Translations under genes and position numbers: made by a program
Source: Diplonema papillatum
Taxonomy: Eukaryota > Euglenozoa > Diplonemea > Diplonemida > Diplonemidae
Direction: 5' to 3'
Assembly: GCA_030068145.1 (NCBI GenBank)
Contig: JAPJBO010000899.1
Location: forward strand, 28,866 to 92,865
DNA length: 64,000 bases
The notes under the pieces: model-generated
Database searches by the model: none
The model's input: the letters and a program-made list of their open reading frames with translations, nothing else
Told to the model about the DNA's origin: nothing
In this document: positions 51,702-61,853 of the stretch, piece after piece
Layout of the letters: every line of letters starts with the position of its first letter
Numbering within the stretch: position 1 is the stretch's first letter

Positions 51702-54700
51702 TTACTTCGCGGTATTCATGGCTTCTCTCGTATTCGCAACCAGGTTGACCGCGCGAAGGAGGGGATCTGGCAGATAGTCGGTCAACCAGGATGGATTGAA
51801 AAGCGGGTCCGACAGCACGAGTCGTTTAAGAAACAGAACCTGCATATGGATGTGAAGTACTAAATTATATCTGATTCGGAAAAGCTTGCGCGGTGCATTA
51901 GTAAACCAGTAAAATACCCCTTTTACTTGCAAACTTACTGGTAAAAGCTTTTACTGAAGGGGGCCAACTCACTATGAAAATCGACTCATGATGCTGCATC
52001 ACTTTGATAATAAGTCGACTCTTTTTTTAGGTACGTAACGTTTTAACGTTCTGAACGTTTGCGGTAGAGCCACTGTGCAGCTATGTTCATGTGTGCGGCG
52101 GGTATATGCGATTGCTGCGTGGTTGTTCTGCCTCCCTCTCACCTGGCTTTTACACCCGCGCAACCGCACTGTGGCCTGCCGGACCGGGGGGGCGCCACCA
52201 GACTCACAAATAAAATATTGAAAACCCCCAGAAGCACCCGTCAGAAAAAATAATTAATTCCTTCACGAAATAGCTCTTCACAAAATACAGTTTCACAACA
52301 TATTACTTGATTAATTACGGACTGGGGTGTAGTCTGGGGTTGCTTACAAGTTCACACCACCTATCATCAAAAGGCGCGTTTCTTCGTGTTCCCCTCCTGA
52401 ACTTTCGTGCAGTGTGCCAATTCAGTGGTGCTCCCATTGGTACAAGTCATTAACCTAAACGCGTGTAATTGAGACACCCCGCCCTCAGCCCCAAAACTGT
52501 CTCAATTACAAGCGTTTTCTGCTGTCTCAATTACACGGGGGAGGGTAGGTAATAAGTATAGTCCACCCCCCTTTTAATGTATGCCCGGTGGGATTTTTGT
52601 AGATTCGGTCGAGTGTGTGTCACCATCGCCCCATATTTTTTGGACGCATCTGCACGTAGCACGATTGCGCTCTTAGACGGCTCTGGTTTGAATCAGCAAA
52701 ACGCAGTTTCCGAGCATACCTGCGTCGCGAAAGGCCTTTCCTCGCGGGTCGACGGCTTGTGAGTGAGGCGCATAGCGATGGAGATGGTTGCCGCCGGTCG
52801 GGCGAACTCGTGAAACACGGAGGAGAGTCGACGCTCATCAAAGTTGTCGTCTTCGTCCAAGGCGGCTCGTTTCATTAACCATTGCACTGCCACTACGATG
52901 GTGTTCAGCCCTGTTTTCCAGCCGTCTCTCAAGGCATCCCAGCAGCCACTTCTCTGCCAAATCGCATGACCAAACGCCAGGCCCAGTATGAACGGTACAG
53001 AGCCCAGTCCCGCTGTGGTTTTGTTGTTCCAAACCGATGATGCTACTTCATCCAGAGCATACTCTTCTCCGGGAACTCCATGGTTGCTTTGAAGGAACCG
53101 CACGGCAGAAGTTTGGTCTTCAGAGCATAAGGGAATGTCAGCCTGACACAGTTCCTTCGCTGCTCCAACAGTCCCGTCATGCACGAGTCGGCGAGTGATC
53201 AGATGTGCCCCAAGCTGAGCCAGGTGTTCGAGTAAAAGCGAATCTGCGATCTCTCTGCGAATCTCGGGAGTTGCCAGAGACTCCATTGCTGACTTTGCAT
53301 GGAAGAATGGTTGAGCGGGTGCAGGCGTCAAGTGGAGCAATGAGACCAAAGCCTTTTGGACGTTGCTCATGATCGAGCGTGTCTGCGCAACTAAAGCGTG
53401 GTCGATTGCATGCATGCCGTGAGGTCCCGTGACGGCTGCTAACGAGAGCCAGTGTCGTGGTGCGAAAAAGAAGTCCGCTGGGAAAGGGGCTTGTTTGGAA
53501 GAAGCTTCCGGAAGCTGGGAGACCAGACAGCCGCGAGAGAGCATGAACGCCAGTTTATTTTTCCCGAGATGAGTCGCCAGCAGGCAAGCGAACACCTGCG
53601 GCGCTGAGGTTGAAGGTGGATCGGGTGGGTCGGTGCTTTCCACTACCGCCGCTGTGAGATCTTGGTGCTGCATCGGCTTAGGCGAGCCGGAAGCTGCATG
53701 AAAACCGATGTCTTCTTTCTCAGATGCGCATGGCGTGCTGTCCGGTGCTCGACACGATGATGATTCTTTGAGCGTGAGCTCATCTTCCGTGGACTCGCCG
53801 GTGCTGCAGGCGCCACAGACCACTGGATTCAGTGCTACCTCGTGGTGCATAGCAGCCTTTCCGGACCCTGGGTTCAAGGCATGTTTGCGTTCACTACAAA
53901 AACTGTTAGAGTTCCCATTCTCGGGGACGGCTTGACAGTGACCGGCATTTTGGTATGTAGATCCGGCTGTCTCGTTGTGGTCAGAGGGCGAAAGCACGCT
54001 CATATTTTCTCCGCGTGCCTGCTGTTTTTCCAGGGAAGCTGCCTCGAGCGTTCCGAGGACGGTTGACACTTTTAGAATTTCGTGCTGCGAGCTTTTGATG
54101 GCAAGATATGTGCACATAGTACTCCACTCAGCATGAGCCGTAGAAAGGGCTTCAAAGAGAGCGAACGGAAGACTTACTTTGTGTCGCCGGACAGTTTCTA
54201 GCAGTGTGTCAACAGAAGTCGATGATATGGCGCTTGCAATGCGTTCTGCAATGTTGAAAACTTCTGTTAGTACAACGATTTCTCGACCCGCCAACTGCAC
54301 GTCACCGATGGCAAAGCACCAACGAGCTAGCAGTCGTTGACACCCTTCATATCCGCACCGCAAGGACTCCACGCCGGGTGGTTCGGAAAGACCTTCAATG
54401 TGCTGTTTGTCCTTTGCCTTTGGCATGAGTCTTCCGCCAGTCTCTCCAGGGAGATAAACGGCAGCGTACGACTTGCCAGCCGCCATCGCGCTGACCTGGT
54501 GGTGAAGCGTTGGCAGCCCGAGAGGAGAATCTCGGTATGACTGCACATGAAGCACCACAGAGGCAGTGTACTTTGTAACCAACCTTTGCGCCATATCAAC
54601 TAAGAGAGCATTGTGCTGGGAACGGCCCGACGGGGAGGCCCAAGGATGAACTGCATTGCAGAAAGAATGGACCACGGAGATGAGATGGATGCCAGTATCC

Positions 54701-56379
54701 GAAAGGTCTGCTGGAGGTGATGTAAAGAAGCTCGAACACAGCTCTTCGTAAAGAGACGCATGATAGAATATTTCGTGGAGACTCAGGGCGTCGGACAATG
54801 GCACCGGGTTGGTGAGGAAAACGTAGTTCAAAATGGAAGCCGCGAGGGAAAACAGCTTAGAACCGGCGCCCCCCTTTGGCGCGAATGCGAACGGATGAAC
54901 TTTGCTGCACGCCCGCGATGAGCACCTGAGCCAGTCAATGTAAACGTCTTGGTGTTTGTCGGGTAGCGTACGGCATCCGGTGGCAAAGCTCAACAGAGTC
55001 GCCTTGGCATCGCTCCCGCAACTGGCGGATATGGAGTACAGAAACTCATCTGTCGCACTTTTGAGTTCGGCTACCCACGCATTGGACATATAAGTGCTCC
55101 AGTACTTTACGCTAGCGTCGCTATTTTTTTTCAACAGCTCCGTACTTTTGCAGACAAGGGAAATGAGCTGTATGACGCTCGTATCGTGCCATTGTGTGGG
55201 GTTGTACCGGAATACCTTCGTGGTCGGCTTCACTTCCCAATGTCTGACTAGCCACAAAACCTCTTCCTTTGCAAGAAGAGTGACAGCTGCCAAGGACGGT
55301 AACTTCGGAGCAAATCTCGCCGGATGCGCCTCGAGGACCGCCACGCCGTGCCGTAATGTACAATATATACCTACGCGCATCCTCTTGTGCACCTCGCACG
55401 ATTCGGCAACAGCAAGTTCCGAAGTCACGCTCGTCAAATTCTTTCCTTCGGACCCCTTTTGATCCAGTCGGTGCCGCTTCAAGGTATCCTTAAACTCCTT
55501 GTGCGTGTGAAAGACCTCTTTTCCAAACAGAGGCAGAACGTAACTATTCACAAGGATTTGGCGCAACACTGCGAACCCGGCTCCTTCTTGCAATGCGTGG
55601 GGAACGGCCAGGTACACGTAACCCAAGGATGTCATGATGGTTTCTCGGTGTGAGAGTTCACTCATATCGACGGTGATGTCAGGAGTCGTGGTCTCATCGA
55701 AGCTCACCTGCTTCAAATACTGAAACACGATCTCATGGTGCATGATGAGACGTTTCACACTCTCTCCTAGCGCGGCGACATAAGGCGTAGCAAAACGAAG
55801 CTCGTCTTGAAGCTTTGGTATCGGCTTTTCGTATCGAATTAGCATATCTTTTACGATCTCGGTATCTTCTTCACACAAGATCGTAACTCCTTTGGTTGAA
55901 GATAAGGCCATGTACACGCCCATGACGAACCGCGCCTCATCGCAGGTTTTCAGCAGAAGAACAAGGCGGACCATCTTGGACACGACATCTAGGATTACTC
56001 TTGAGTAGTGTGGGTGATGGCCAGTGCGCACACCTTCCGGAAGTCCATCTGAGCACGCCAAAATGAGTGTGGCCACAACTTTGCGAACAAACGACGCACA
56101 CTCTGCTAAGACGGGCATGAGCTCTTTTAACTCGGCCCAAGCAACTGCTGGCACGGTGTGAGTAAGACCGCCTGTTCGCCGCATGCTCTCGTCATCTGCG
56201 ATCTGCGGAAATTTCTTCACGACGATAGCGTGTAGCTTTTTGTAGTGTTCACCAGCTCCAAAAACAATAGTGTGCCGCCCACCGGACCTCAGTGTTAGCC
56301 GCACATTGTACAGGGCATACAGCAGGTACTCGCCTTCCTCGGCAAGGAGGAGGAGCCGTTCGGGTAACTCCTCCGCCAT
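51702..56379 (-). CDS. NCKAP1: NAP1/NCKAP1 (Hem) subunit of the SCAR/WAVE complex, two exons
   Basis: NAP1 is a large helical scaffold that, with Sra1/CYFIP, holds SCAR/WAVE inactive until Rac binds; the complex drives Arp2/3 actin networks at the plasma membrane. Exon 1 (52720-56379) encodes 1220 residues starting MAEELPERLL. Matches to the animal protein are scattered but ordered: IVVKKFP near residue 52, a helix with LLLKTCDEARFVMGVY, IRYEKPIPKLQDEL, then KEVFHTHKEF and the highly characteristic AKEEVLWLVRHW. Residues 778-928 are a Ser/Pro-rich low-complexity insert. Exon 1 ends ACGCAG|GTATGCTC (phase 0). Without splicing the frame stops nine codons later. Exon 2 (51702-51839), after ATATGCAG, encodes 45 residues (VLFLKRLVLSDPLFNPSWLT...) matching the family's C-terminal helix, then TAA. 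Total about 1265 residues against about 1128 in animals, explained by the insert. Forty-one further open codons precede the chosen ATG but are not family-like. Confidence 0.88.
51840..52719. other. NAP1 intron, 880 bp
   Basis: It is bounded by GT (donor GTATGC) and AG (ATATGCAG). It contains short inverted pieces around tgtctcaattacacgggg and gcgtgtaattgagacacccc (52461-52540) and an A/T-rich stretch at 52200-52320. No gene inside. Confidence 0.75.
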
Positions 56380-56791
56380 GTTGATATGATGGTTGTGTAC
56401 CTGATTCAAGGTTGCAATTAGTTTTCGTGATTTAGTGAAGTAACTTTTCATTCTCTGAGACAAGGTTTGTCGAGTGTGGTGGAACCTTCTTGTTAGCATC
56501 AAATGAACAACAGGCGCCCAAGCATAGTTTTGCGTCTTGTTTTTGGTTAGAATACTGTCAGAAAACTAGGGTGGATCCGTTTTTAGAGTGCAAGTTCACT
56601 TTTTTATGGTAACAACCGCGGTTGTCATTATCAAAAAGTGACGGTTGGCAGCATACTGTGGAAGTTACCATACAGGTGATAGCACATACGCACAAACAAA
56701 TTCTCACGGTTTCGCGGTTTAGGTAAGTTTTCACCGCGCCGCTTCCTATCCGCTCTTTGCAGAGCCCGTCTGGTCTCATGATATCGCGGTT
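56380..56791. other. Upstream region of NAP1
   Basis: This contains an open but unconserved extension of the NAP1 frame (to 56502), a short hairpin (gttaccat, tgacggttgg area) and a ttttagagtgcaagttcac repeat fragment at 56581. It must hold the NAP1 leader and promoter if the ATG at 56379 is right. Confidence 0.35.
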
Positions 56792-57478
56792 TTAGCACGG
56801 GTTCTGCCGCAGATCGTTGTACCCAGGTCTCTGATCAGAATTTACAATTCTCTTTGTGGGCCTGGGAGTGTAAACAGCAGTGAATAGTGCTTCCGATGCG
56901 TTTGGGACAGTTTCCAAGGTTCCTGGGGCTTGCGCTACTGAAGCAATACCGTTCTCGACGAGGGTTCGCGCGTGCGACCCTTGGAACATAGAGCATCGGG
57001 GTGTCTCTTTTTGACGCACGTTTTCTTCTTTTTTCAAGCAGGTTTTTGGTTGGAAGGTGGCGTTCCACACGGACTCAAAACGATCGCGGACGCTTTTCCG
57101 CATCCGGTTCTTCAAGAAGTCAACACGCATGGGTGTAATGCTAGCAACGTGTAGCGGCGATTCCCGTTCCTCTGCCGTTCGAGGCAGGCGGGTCGCATGA
57201 GAGCGCCGTGTGATTGTATGGCGAGTTTTGAGAGGAGAGGGAGAGGCAGGAGGAGGAATGACAAGAGGGCCGTCGCGTGGGCTGTTCCCAACGCTTCGGC
57301 CATTGCTACCGAATCGCTTCCGTACCGGAGCGTCATGTCGGGAATCCCACTCCCTTGGCCTTCTTTGTGTTTCGCGAGCCGTCCAATCAACTCTAGAGGC
57401 AACCTGGCCCCTTGCTCTACCGCCTTGAAAAGGTGTTGTGGCTCCCCGCTTGATGCTGTGACCTGTATAGCCGCGCAT
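56792..57478 (-). CDS. Hypothetical Arg-rich protein, 228 residues
   Basis: The frame runs from an ATG at 57478 to TAG at 56792. The N-terminal half is Arg/Pro-rich and low-complexity. The C-terminal half looks more protein-like: MRVDFLKNRMRKSVRDRFES, VWNATFQPKTCLKKEE, and GTLETVPNASEALFTAVYTP. No domain is recognised. Overlapping frames on both strands are also open, which lowers confidence. Its orientation matches NAP1 downstream. Its start lies next to the inverted-repeat element at 57489-58001. Confidence 0.35.
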   Translation of the reverse strand: MRGYTGHSIKRGATTPFQGGRARGQVASRVDWTARETQRRPREWDSRHDAPVRKRFGSNGRSVGNSPRDGPLVIPPPASPSPLKTRHTITRRSHATRLPRTAEERESPLHVASITPMRVDFLKNRMRKSVRDRFESVWNATFQPKTCLKKEENVRQKETPRCSMFQGSHARTLVENGIASVAQAPGTLETVPNASEALFTAVYTPRPTKRIVNSDQRPGYNDLRQNPC

Positions 57479-57488
57479 CTGGGGGTCT

Positions 57489-58001
57489 TTCTCTCACAAT
57501 GGAAGTTTTTTGAACTGGCAGGTGCCAGGTTTGCCACACCACCAGATAGTGCTGGTTTGGTAGTGTGTTTGGGTGGGGGGGGGCGTAGGTGCCTGCCCTT
57601 CTTGCGTGGAAAACCGCAAGTCGTTGGGGGGAAGTGACCCAGTTAGGATCACACCAGTTCTTGAAAGTGACAAACTCAAAAGTGGTCTTAGACTGGGCCT
57701 CAGTTCCGAAGTCACGAAGATCCAACCCGTTCACTCGTTCAAGGTGGGCTGTGGTGGTTGGGGATTTGACCTCCGAGATCGCCTCCCTATTCCAAACACT
57801 GCAGCCGTTCCATCAACTCTGTCACGTAACAACCGCAGAATTAGCACTTTTGTGGCAGAAACATGCAGTTTTGGCTGCCCCGGCTAAATCATGCTGAACC
57901 ACGCCCCCCCCACCCAAACACACTACCAAACCAGCACTATCTGGTGGTGTGGCAAACCTGGCACCTGCCAGTTCAAAAAACTTCCATTGTGAGAGAAAAA
58001 A
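57489..58001. mobile_element. Inverted-repeat element with 100-bp arms
   Basis: 57489-57588 (tctctcacaatggaagtttt, aactggcaggtgccaggttt, gtttgggtgggggggg) returns inverted at 57903-58001 (ccacccaaacacactaccaa, aacctggcacctgccagttc, aaacttccattgtgagagaa). About 310 bases lie between with no convincing gene. The right arm touches the long palindrome at 58010-58290. Confidence 0.85.
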
Positions 58002-58009
58002 AGTCTCTC

Positions 58010-58290
58010 ACTGGTCAAATGTGGTCGGAAATTGGGGAAAAATCCCCACTGTGTGTTCGTTTCTTGTTTTTCGGGTTTCGGGGGCCTTTCCGAGGTCCCT
58101 CGGGGGTGGAAAAGGCCTCTCGGCAGGGAAAACGGTCGCCACTTGGGACCCCTTCGGGGCCCCTCGTGGCGACCGTTTTCCCTGCCTCGAGGCCTTTTCC
58201 ACCCCCTCAGGACCTCTACAAGGCCCTCTCAACCCGAAAAACAAAAACTCACTACAGTGGGTTTTCCCCAATTTCTCCCACTTTGACCAG
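58010..58290. repeat. Very long palindrome, arms about 120 bp
   Basis: The left arm includes tttcttgtttttcgggtttc, gtggaaaaggcctctcggca and gggaaaacggtcgccac. The right arm mirrors it with gtggcgaccgttttccctgc, tcgaggccttttccaccccc and ctcaacccgaaaaacaaaaa. The short loop gggaccccttcggggcccc is itself palindromic. The outermost parts (ggaaattggggaaaaatccc and tgggttttccccaatttctc) also pair, with scattered mismatches. Confidence 0.9.
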
Positions 58291-58299
58291 TGAGAGAAC

Positions 58300-58446
58300 G
58301 TATATTTTGAATTTTAAAAGTTTGGAACAAACTCTGCAGCAATTTTTGAGGAAGTTGAGCAAAAAATTTTTTTTCCAAAAAAATTTTTAGGGCTCCATCG
58401 GCCCCGCAGGAGCGTTTTAAAAAGACACAAGGTTTTGACCCTGCAT
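58300..58446. mobile_element. catgcagggtc element, left-truncated copy
   Basis: Only the right part is present, ending gacacaaggttttgaccctg catg. The left end is replaced by the palindrome at 58010-58290. It belongs to the family described at 58942-59155. Confidence 0.8.
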
Positions 58447-58941
58447 GGTAACTCGTTCGGCGACTGTAAGCGGTCTAGGCGGTTGCAAGGGCTGCGAGTT
58501 GCGGGAAGACGGTTCGCTGGCTAGGTCTAGAGGGATGAAGTTCGTCGGTTTGTGTTTTCCTGCGTACTCGGGTTCGTCGATACGCTGTTTTCCGGCTTTG
58601 CGTCTGGCAATCGAGAACCCGAGGAACGGCTTTTTCCAAGTTTTTCGCCGACTGTCTTTCCGACTTTTCCCAGGTTTTACACGCTCTTTTTCGCTCGCTT
58701 TTCGTTGATTCATAAGATCTCTGTTTCGTGTGTACAAAGTCGGATTGGGTGGTTGCGCCTTCGGCGCGAATATTTTATTAAGAGAGATCGCTCAGGTTTC
58801 GATTTCAGTGTGTGGGGTCCCGATCTCAGCGTGTTTGCGATTCGTTCGCAACACTAACAGTTCGTCTGCCTAGGAGCACTTGATTTCAGTGTGTGGGGGT
58901 CCCAACTTCAGCGTGTTTGCGATTCGTTTACAACACTATAC

Positions 58942-59155
58942 CATGCAGGGTCAAAACCTTGTGTCTTTTTGGAAATGGCCAAAATTTTATTTCCAGAAAA
59001 AAAAATGGGTTTTTTGAATTTTAAAAGTTTGGAACAAACTCTACAGTAATTTTTGAGGAAGTTGAGCAATTTTTTTTTTTTTCCAAATTTTTTTTTAGGG
59101 CTCCATCGGCCCCGCAGGAGCGTTTTAAAAAGACACAAGGTTTTGACCCTGCATG
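58942..59155. mobile_element. MITE, catgcagggtc family, copy 1 (TSD ATAC)
   Basis: 214 bases with inverted ends catgcagggtcaaaaccttg and caaggttttgaccctgcatg. It is flanked on both sides by atac (58938-58941 and 59156-59159). The same satellite position without the element (around 59510) has a single atac, confirming a 4-bp target-site duplication. The interior is A/T-rich with the core gctccatcggccccgcagga. No coding capacity. Confidence 0.93.
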
Positions 59156-59932
59156 ATACAGTCGTCTGGTCTTCGAGCACTTGAAGGTCGTACTCCCGTC
59201 TTTTTTCCATATTTTTCGCCGACTGTCTTTCCGACGTTTCGGGTTTTACACGCTCTTTTTTGCTCGCTTTTCGTTGATTCATAAGATCTCTGTTTCGTGT
59301 GTACAAAGTCGGATTGGGTGGTTGCGCCTTCGGCGCTCAAATAATTTATTAAGAGAGATCGCTCAGGTTGTTCTCAGTCGCTTTCAGTGTGTGGGGTCCC
59401 GATCTCAGCGTGTTTGCGATTCGTTCGCAACACTAACAGTTCGTCTGCCTAGGAGCACTTGATTTCAGTGTGTGGGGGTCCCAACTTCAGTGTGTTCGTG
59501 ATTCGTTTGCAACACTATACAGTCGTCTGGTCTTGGAGCACTTGAAGGTCGTATTTTCCCATCTTTTTTCCAAGTTTTTTGCCGACTGTCTTCCCGGGTT
59601 TTACACGCTCTTCTTCGCTCGCTTTTCGTTGATTCATAAGATCTCTGTACATAGTTGGGGTGGGTTGTTGCGCCTTCGGCGCTTGAATCTTTTATTAAGA
59701 GAGATCACTCAGGTTGTTCTCAGTCGATTTCAGTGTGTGGGGTCCCAACTTCAGTGTGTTCGTGATTCGTTTGCAACACTAAACAGTCGTCTGGCCTTGG
59801 AGCACTTGAAGGTCGTATTTTCCGTCTTTTTTCCAAGTTTTTCGCCGACTGTCTTTCCGACTTTTCCCGGGTTTTACACGCTCGTTTTCGCTCGCTTTTC
59901 GTTGATTCATAAGATCTCTGTTTCGTGTGTAC

Positions 59933-60143
59933 CATGCAGGGTCAAAACCTTGTGTCTTTTCAAAACGCTCCCGCGGGGCCGATGGAGCCCTAAAAAAATT
60001 TTTGGAAAAAAAAAATTTGCTCAACTTCCTCAAAAGTTGCTGCAGAGTTTGTTCCAAATTTTTAAAATTCAAAAAACCCAATTTTTTTCTGGAAATTTTT
60101 TTTTTGCCATTTTCAAAAAGACACAAGGTTTTGACCCTGCATG
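59933..60143. mobile_element. MITE, catgcagggtc family, copy 2 (TSD GTAC)
   Basis: 211 bases, flanked by gtac on each side (59929-59932 and 60144-60147). Empty satellite units read gtgtgtacaaagtcggattg with one gtac. Confidence 0.93.
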
Positions 60144-60192
60144 GTACATAGTTGGATTGGGTGGTTGCGCCTTCGGCGCTTGAATCTTTTAT

Positions 60193-60403
60193 CATGCAGG
60201 GTCAGAACCTTGTGTCTTTTTAAAACGCTCCTGCGGGGCCGATGGAGCCCTAAAAATTTTTTTGGAAAAAAAAAAATTTGCTCAACTTCCTCAAAAATTA
60301 CTGCAGAGTTTGTTCCAAAATTTTAAATTCAAAAAACCCAATTTTTTTCCGGAATTTTTTTTTTTGCCATTTTCAAAAAGACACAAGCTTTTGACCCTGC
60401 ATG
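60193..60403. mobile_element. MITE, catgcagggtc family, copy 3 (TSD TTAT)
   Basis: 211 bases, flanked by ttat on each side (60189-60192 and 60404-60407). It is inserted in the satellite block that elsewhere reads gaatcttttattaagagaga. Confidence 0.93.
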
Positions 60404-61078
60404 TTATCAAGAGAGATCGCTCAGGTTCTTCTCAGTCGATTTCAGTGTGTGGGGTCCCGATCTCAGTGTGTTTGCGATTCGTTCGCAACACTAACAGTTC
60501 GTCTGCCTAGGAGCACTTGATTTCAGTGTGTGGGAGTCCCAACTTCAGCGTGTTTGTGATTCGTTTGCAACACTATGCAGTCGTCTGATCTTGGAGCACT
60601 TCAAGGTCGTATTTTCCCGTCTTTCTCCCACGTTTTTCGCCGACTGTCTCCGACTTTTCCACGCTCTTTCTCGCTCGCTTTTCGTTGATTCATAAGAACT
60701 CTGTTTCGTGTGTACAAAGTCTGCTTTGGTGATTGCGCCTTTGGCGCTTCAATCTTTAATTAAGAGAGATCGCTCAGGTTGTTCTCAGTCGATTTCGGTG
60801 TGTAGGGTCCCAATCTCAGCGTGTTTGCGATTCGTTCGCAACACTAACAGTTCGTCTGCCTAGGAGCATTTGATTTCAGTGTGGGAGTCCCAACTGCAGC
60901 GCGTTTGCGATTCGTTTGCAACACTACAATCGTCTGGCCTTCGAGCACTTGAAGGTCTTTTTCCCGTCTTTTTTCCAAGTTTTTCGCCGACTGTTTTCCG
61001 ACTTCCTCCAGGGTTTGTAAAACACTCTTTTTTGCTCGCTTTTTCGCTGAATCGTAAGATCTCTGTTTCGTGTGTACT

Positions 61079-61340
61079 TGGATTGGGTGGTTTCGGATTT
61101 TTTTTTTTTTGGCCCGAAAAATTTTCGGGATTTTTTTTTGGCCCAAAAAAATTTCGGAATTTTTTTCGGAATTTTTTTTGCCAAATTTTTTTTGAAAATT
61201 TTTCGGATTTTTTTTTTTGGCCCAAAAATTTTTCGGAAAATTTTTCGGAATTTTTTTTGGCCAAATTATTTTTGGAAATTTTTTCGGAATTTTTTTTTGG
61301 CCAAATTTTTGGAAATTTTTCGGATTTTTTTTTCTGGCCT
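61079..61340. repeat. A/T-rich low-complexity, ggcccaaaaatttttcgg units
   Basis: Irregular repeats of attttttcggaattttttt and ggccaaat. A short following stretch (61345-61405) could encode a basic peptide, KKKKRRRKRPPS, but has no context. Confidence 0.7.
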
Positions 61341-61417
61341 GTCCAGGACCTTAGTGGAGCCAAGAAGAAGAAGAGAAGGCGAAAAAGGCCGCCGTCAATT
61401 AAGGACGTAGCAGTTAG

Positions 61418-61799
61418 CATGCAGGGTCAAAACCTTGTGTCTTTTTAAAACGCTCCCGCGGAACCGATGACCCCCAAAAAAAAAATTTGGAAAAAAAACA
61501 AATTGCTCAACCTCATCAAAAGTTACCATGCAGGGTCAAAACCTTGTGTCTTTTTGAAAATGGCAAAAAAAAAAATTCCGGAAAAAATTTGGGTTTTTTG
61601 AATTTTAAAAGTTTGGAACAAACTCTGCAGTAATTTTTGAGGAACTTGAGCAAAATTTTTTTTTTCCAAAAAAAATTTTAGGGCTCCATCGGCCCCGCGG
61701 GAGCGTTTTAAAAAGACACAAGGTTTTGACCCTGCATGTTACCGCAGAGTTTGTTCCAAAATTTTAAAATTCAAAAAACCCAAATTTTTTCCGGAAAAA
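61418..61799. mobile_element. MITE, catgcagggtc family, host copy interrupted by another copy
   Basis: The left part (61418-61526) and the remainder (61743-61799) form one element if the inserted copy at 61527-61738 and one ttac are removed: the join reads caaaagttaccgcagagttt, matching the interior of other copies (aaaattgctgcagagttt). Its right end is cut off where the duplicated CCCH-gene flank begins (61801). Confidence 0.88.
61527..61738. mobile_element. MITE, catgcagggtc family, nested copy 4 (TSD TTAC)
   Basis: 212 bases, flanked by ttac (61523-61526 and 61739-61742). It is inserted into another member of the same family. Confidence 0.93.
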
Positions 61800-61800
61800 A

Positions 61801-61853
61801 GTACGTGCGCTCGGCTAAGGCCGGCGCGTGGCGAGACTGGAGGCAGCAGTTAA
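61801..61853. repeat. Duplicate of the CCCH gene 3' flank (inverted relative to 10551-10612)
   Basis: gtacgtgcgctcggctaagg and gcgagactggaggcagcagt match the minus strand at 10612-10551. This is the boundary between the truncated MITE and the minisatellite. Confidence 0.85.

Larger units (their letters stand above)
58447..61078. repeat. Complex satellite array
   Basis: Repeated blocks: gtcgtctggtcttggagcac, cttttcgttgattcataaga, tctctgtttcgtgtgtac, ggttgcgccttcggcgctt, attaagagagatcgctcagg, gcgattcgttcgcaacacta and agttcgtctgcctaggagca. They recur in the same order with variable spacing; for instance ataagatctctgttt-type blocks lie near 58710, 59281, 59637, 59909, 60692 and 61053. Three intact catgcagggtc elements are inserted. 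There is no gene. Confidence 0.9.

Noticed and set aside
52693-52719. NAP1 ending at the in-frame stop at 52693
   Set aside because: The nine codons after the donor are not family-like, while the spliced exon at 51702-51839 supplies the conserved C-terminal helix in phase.
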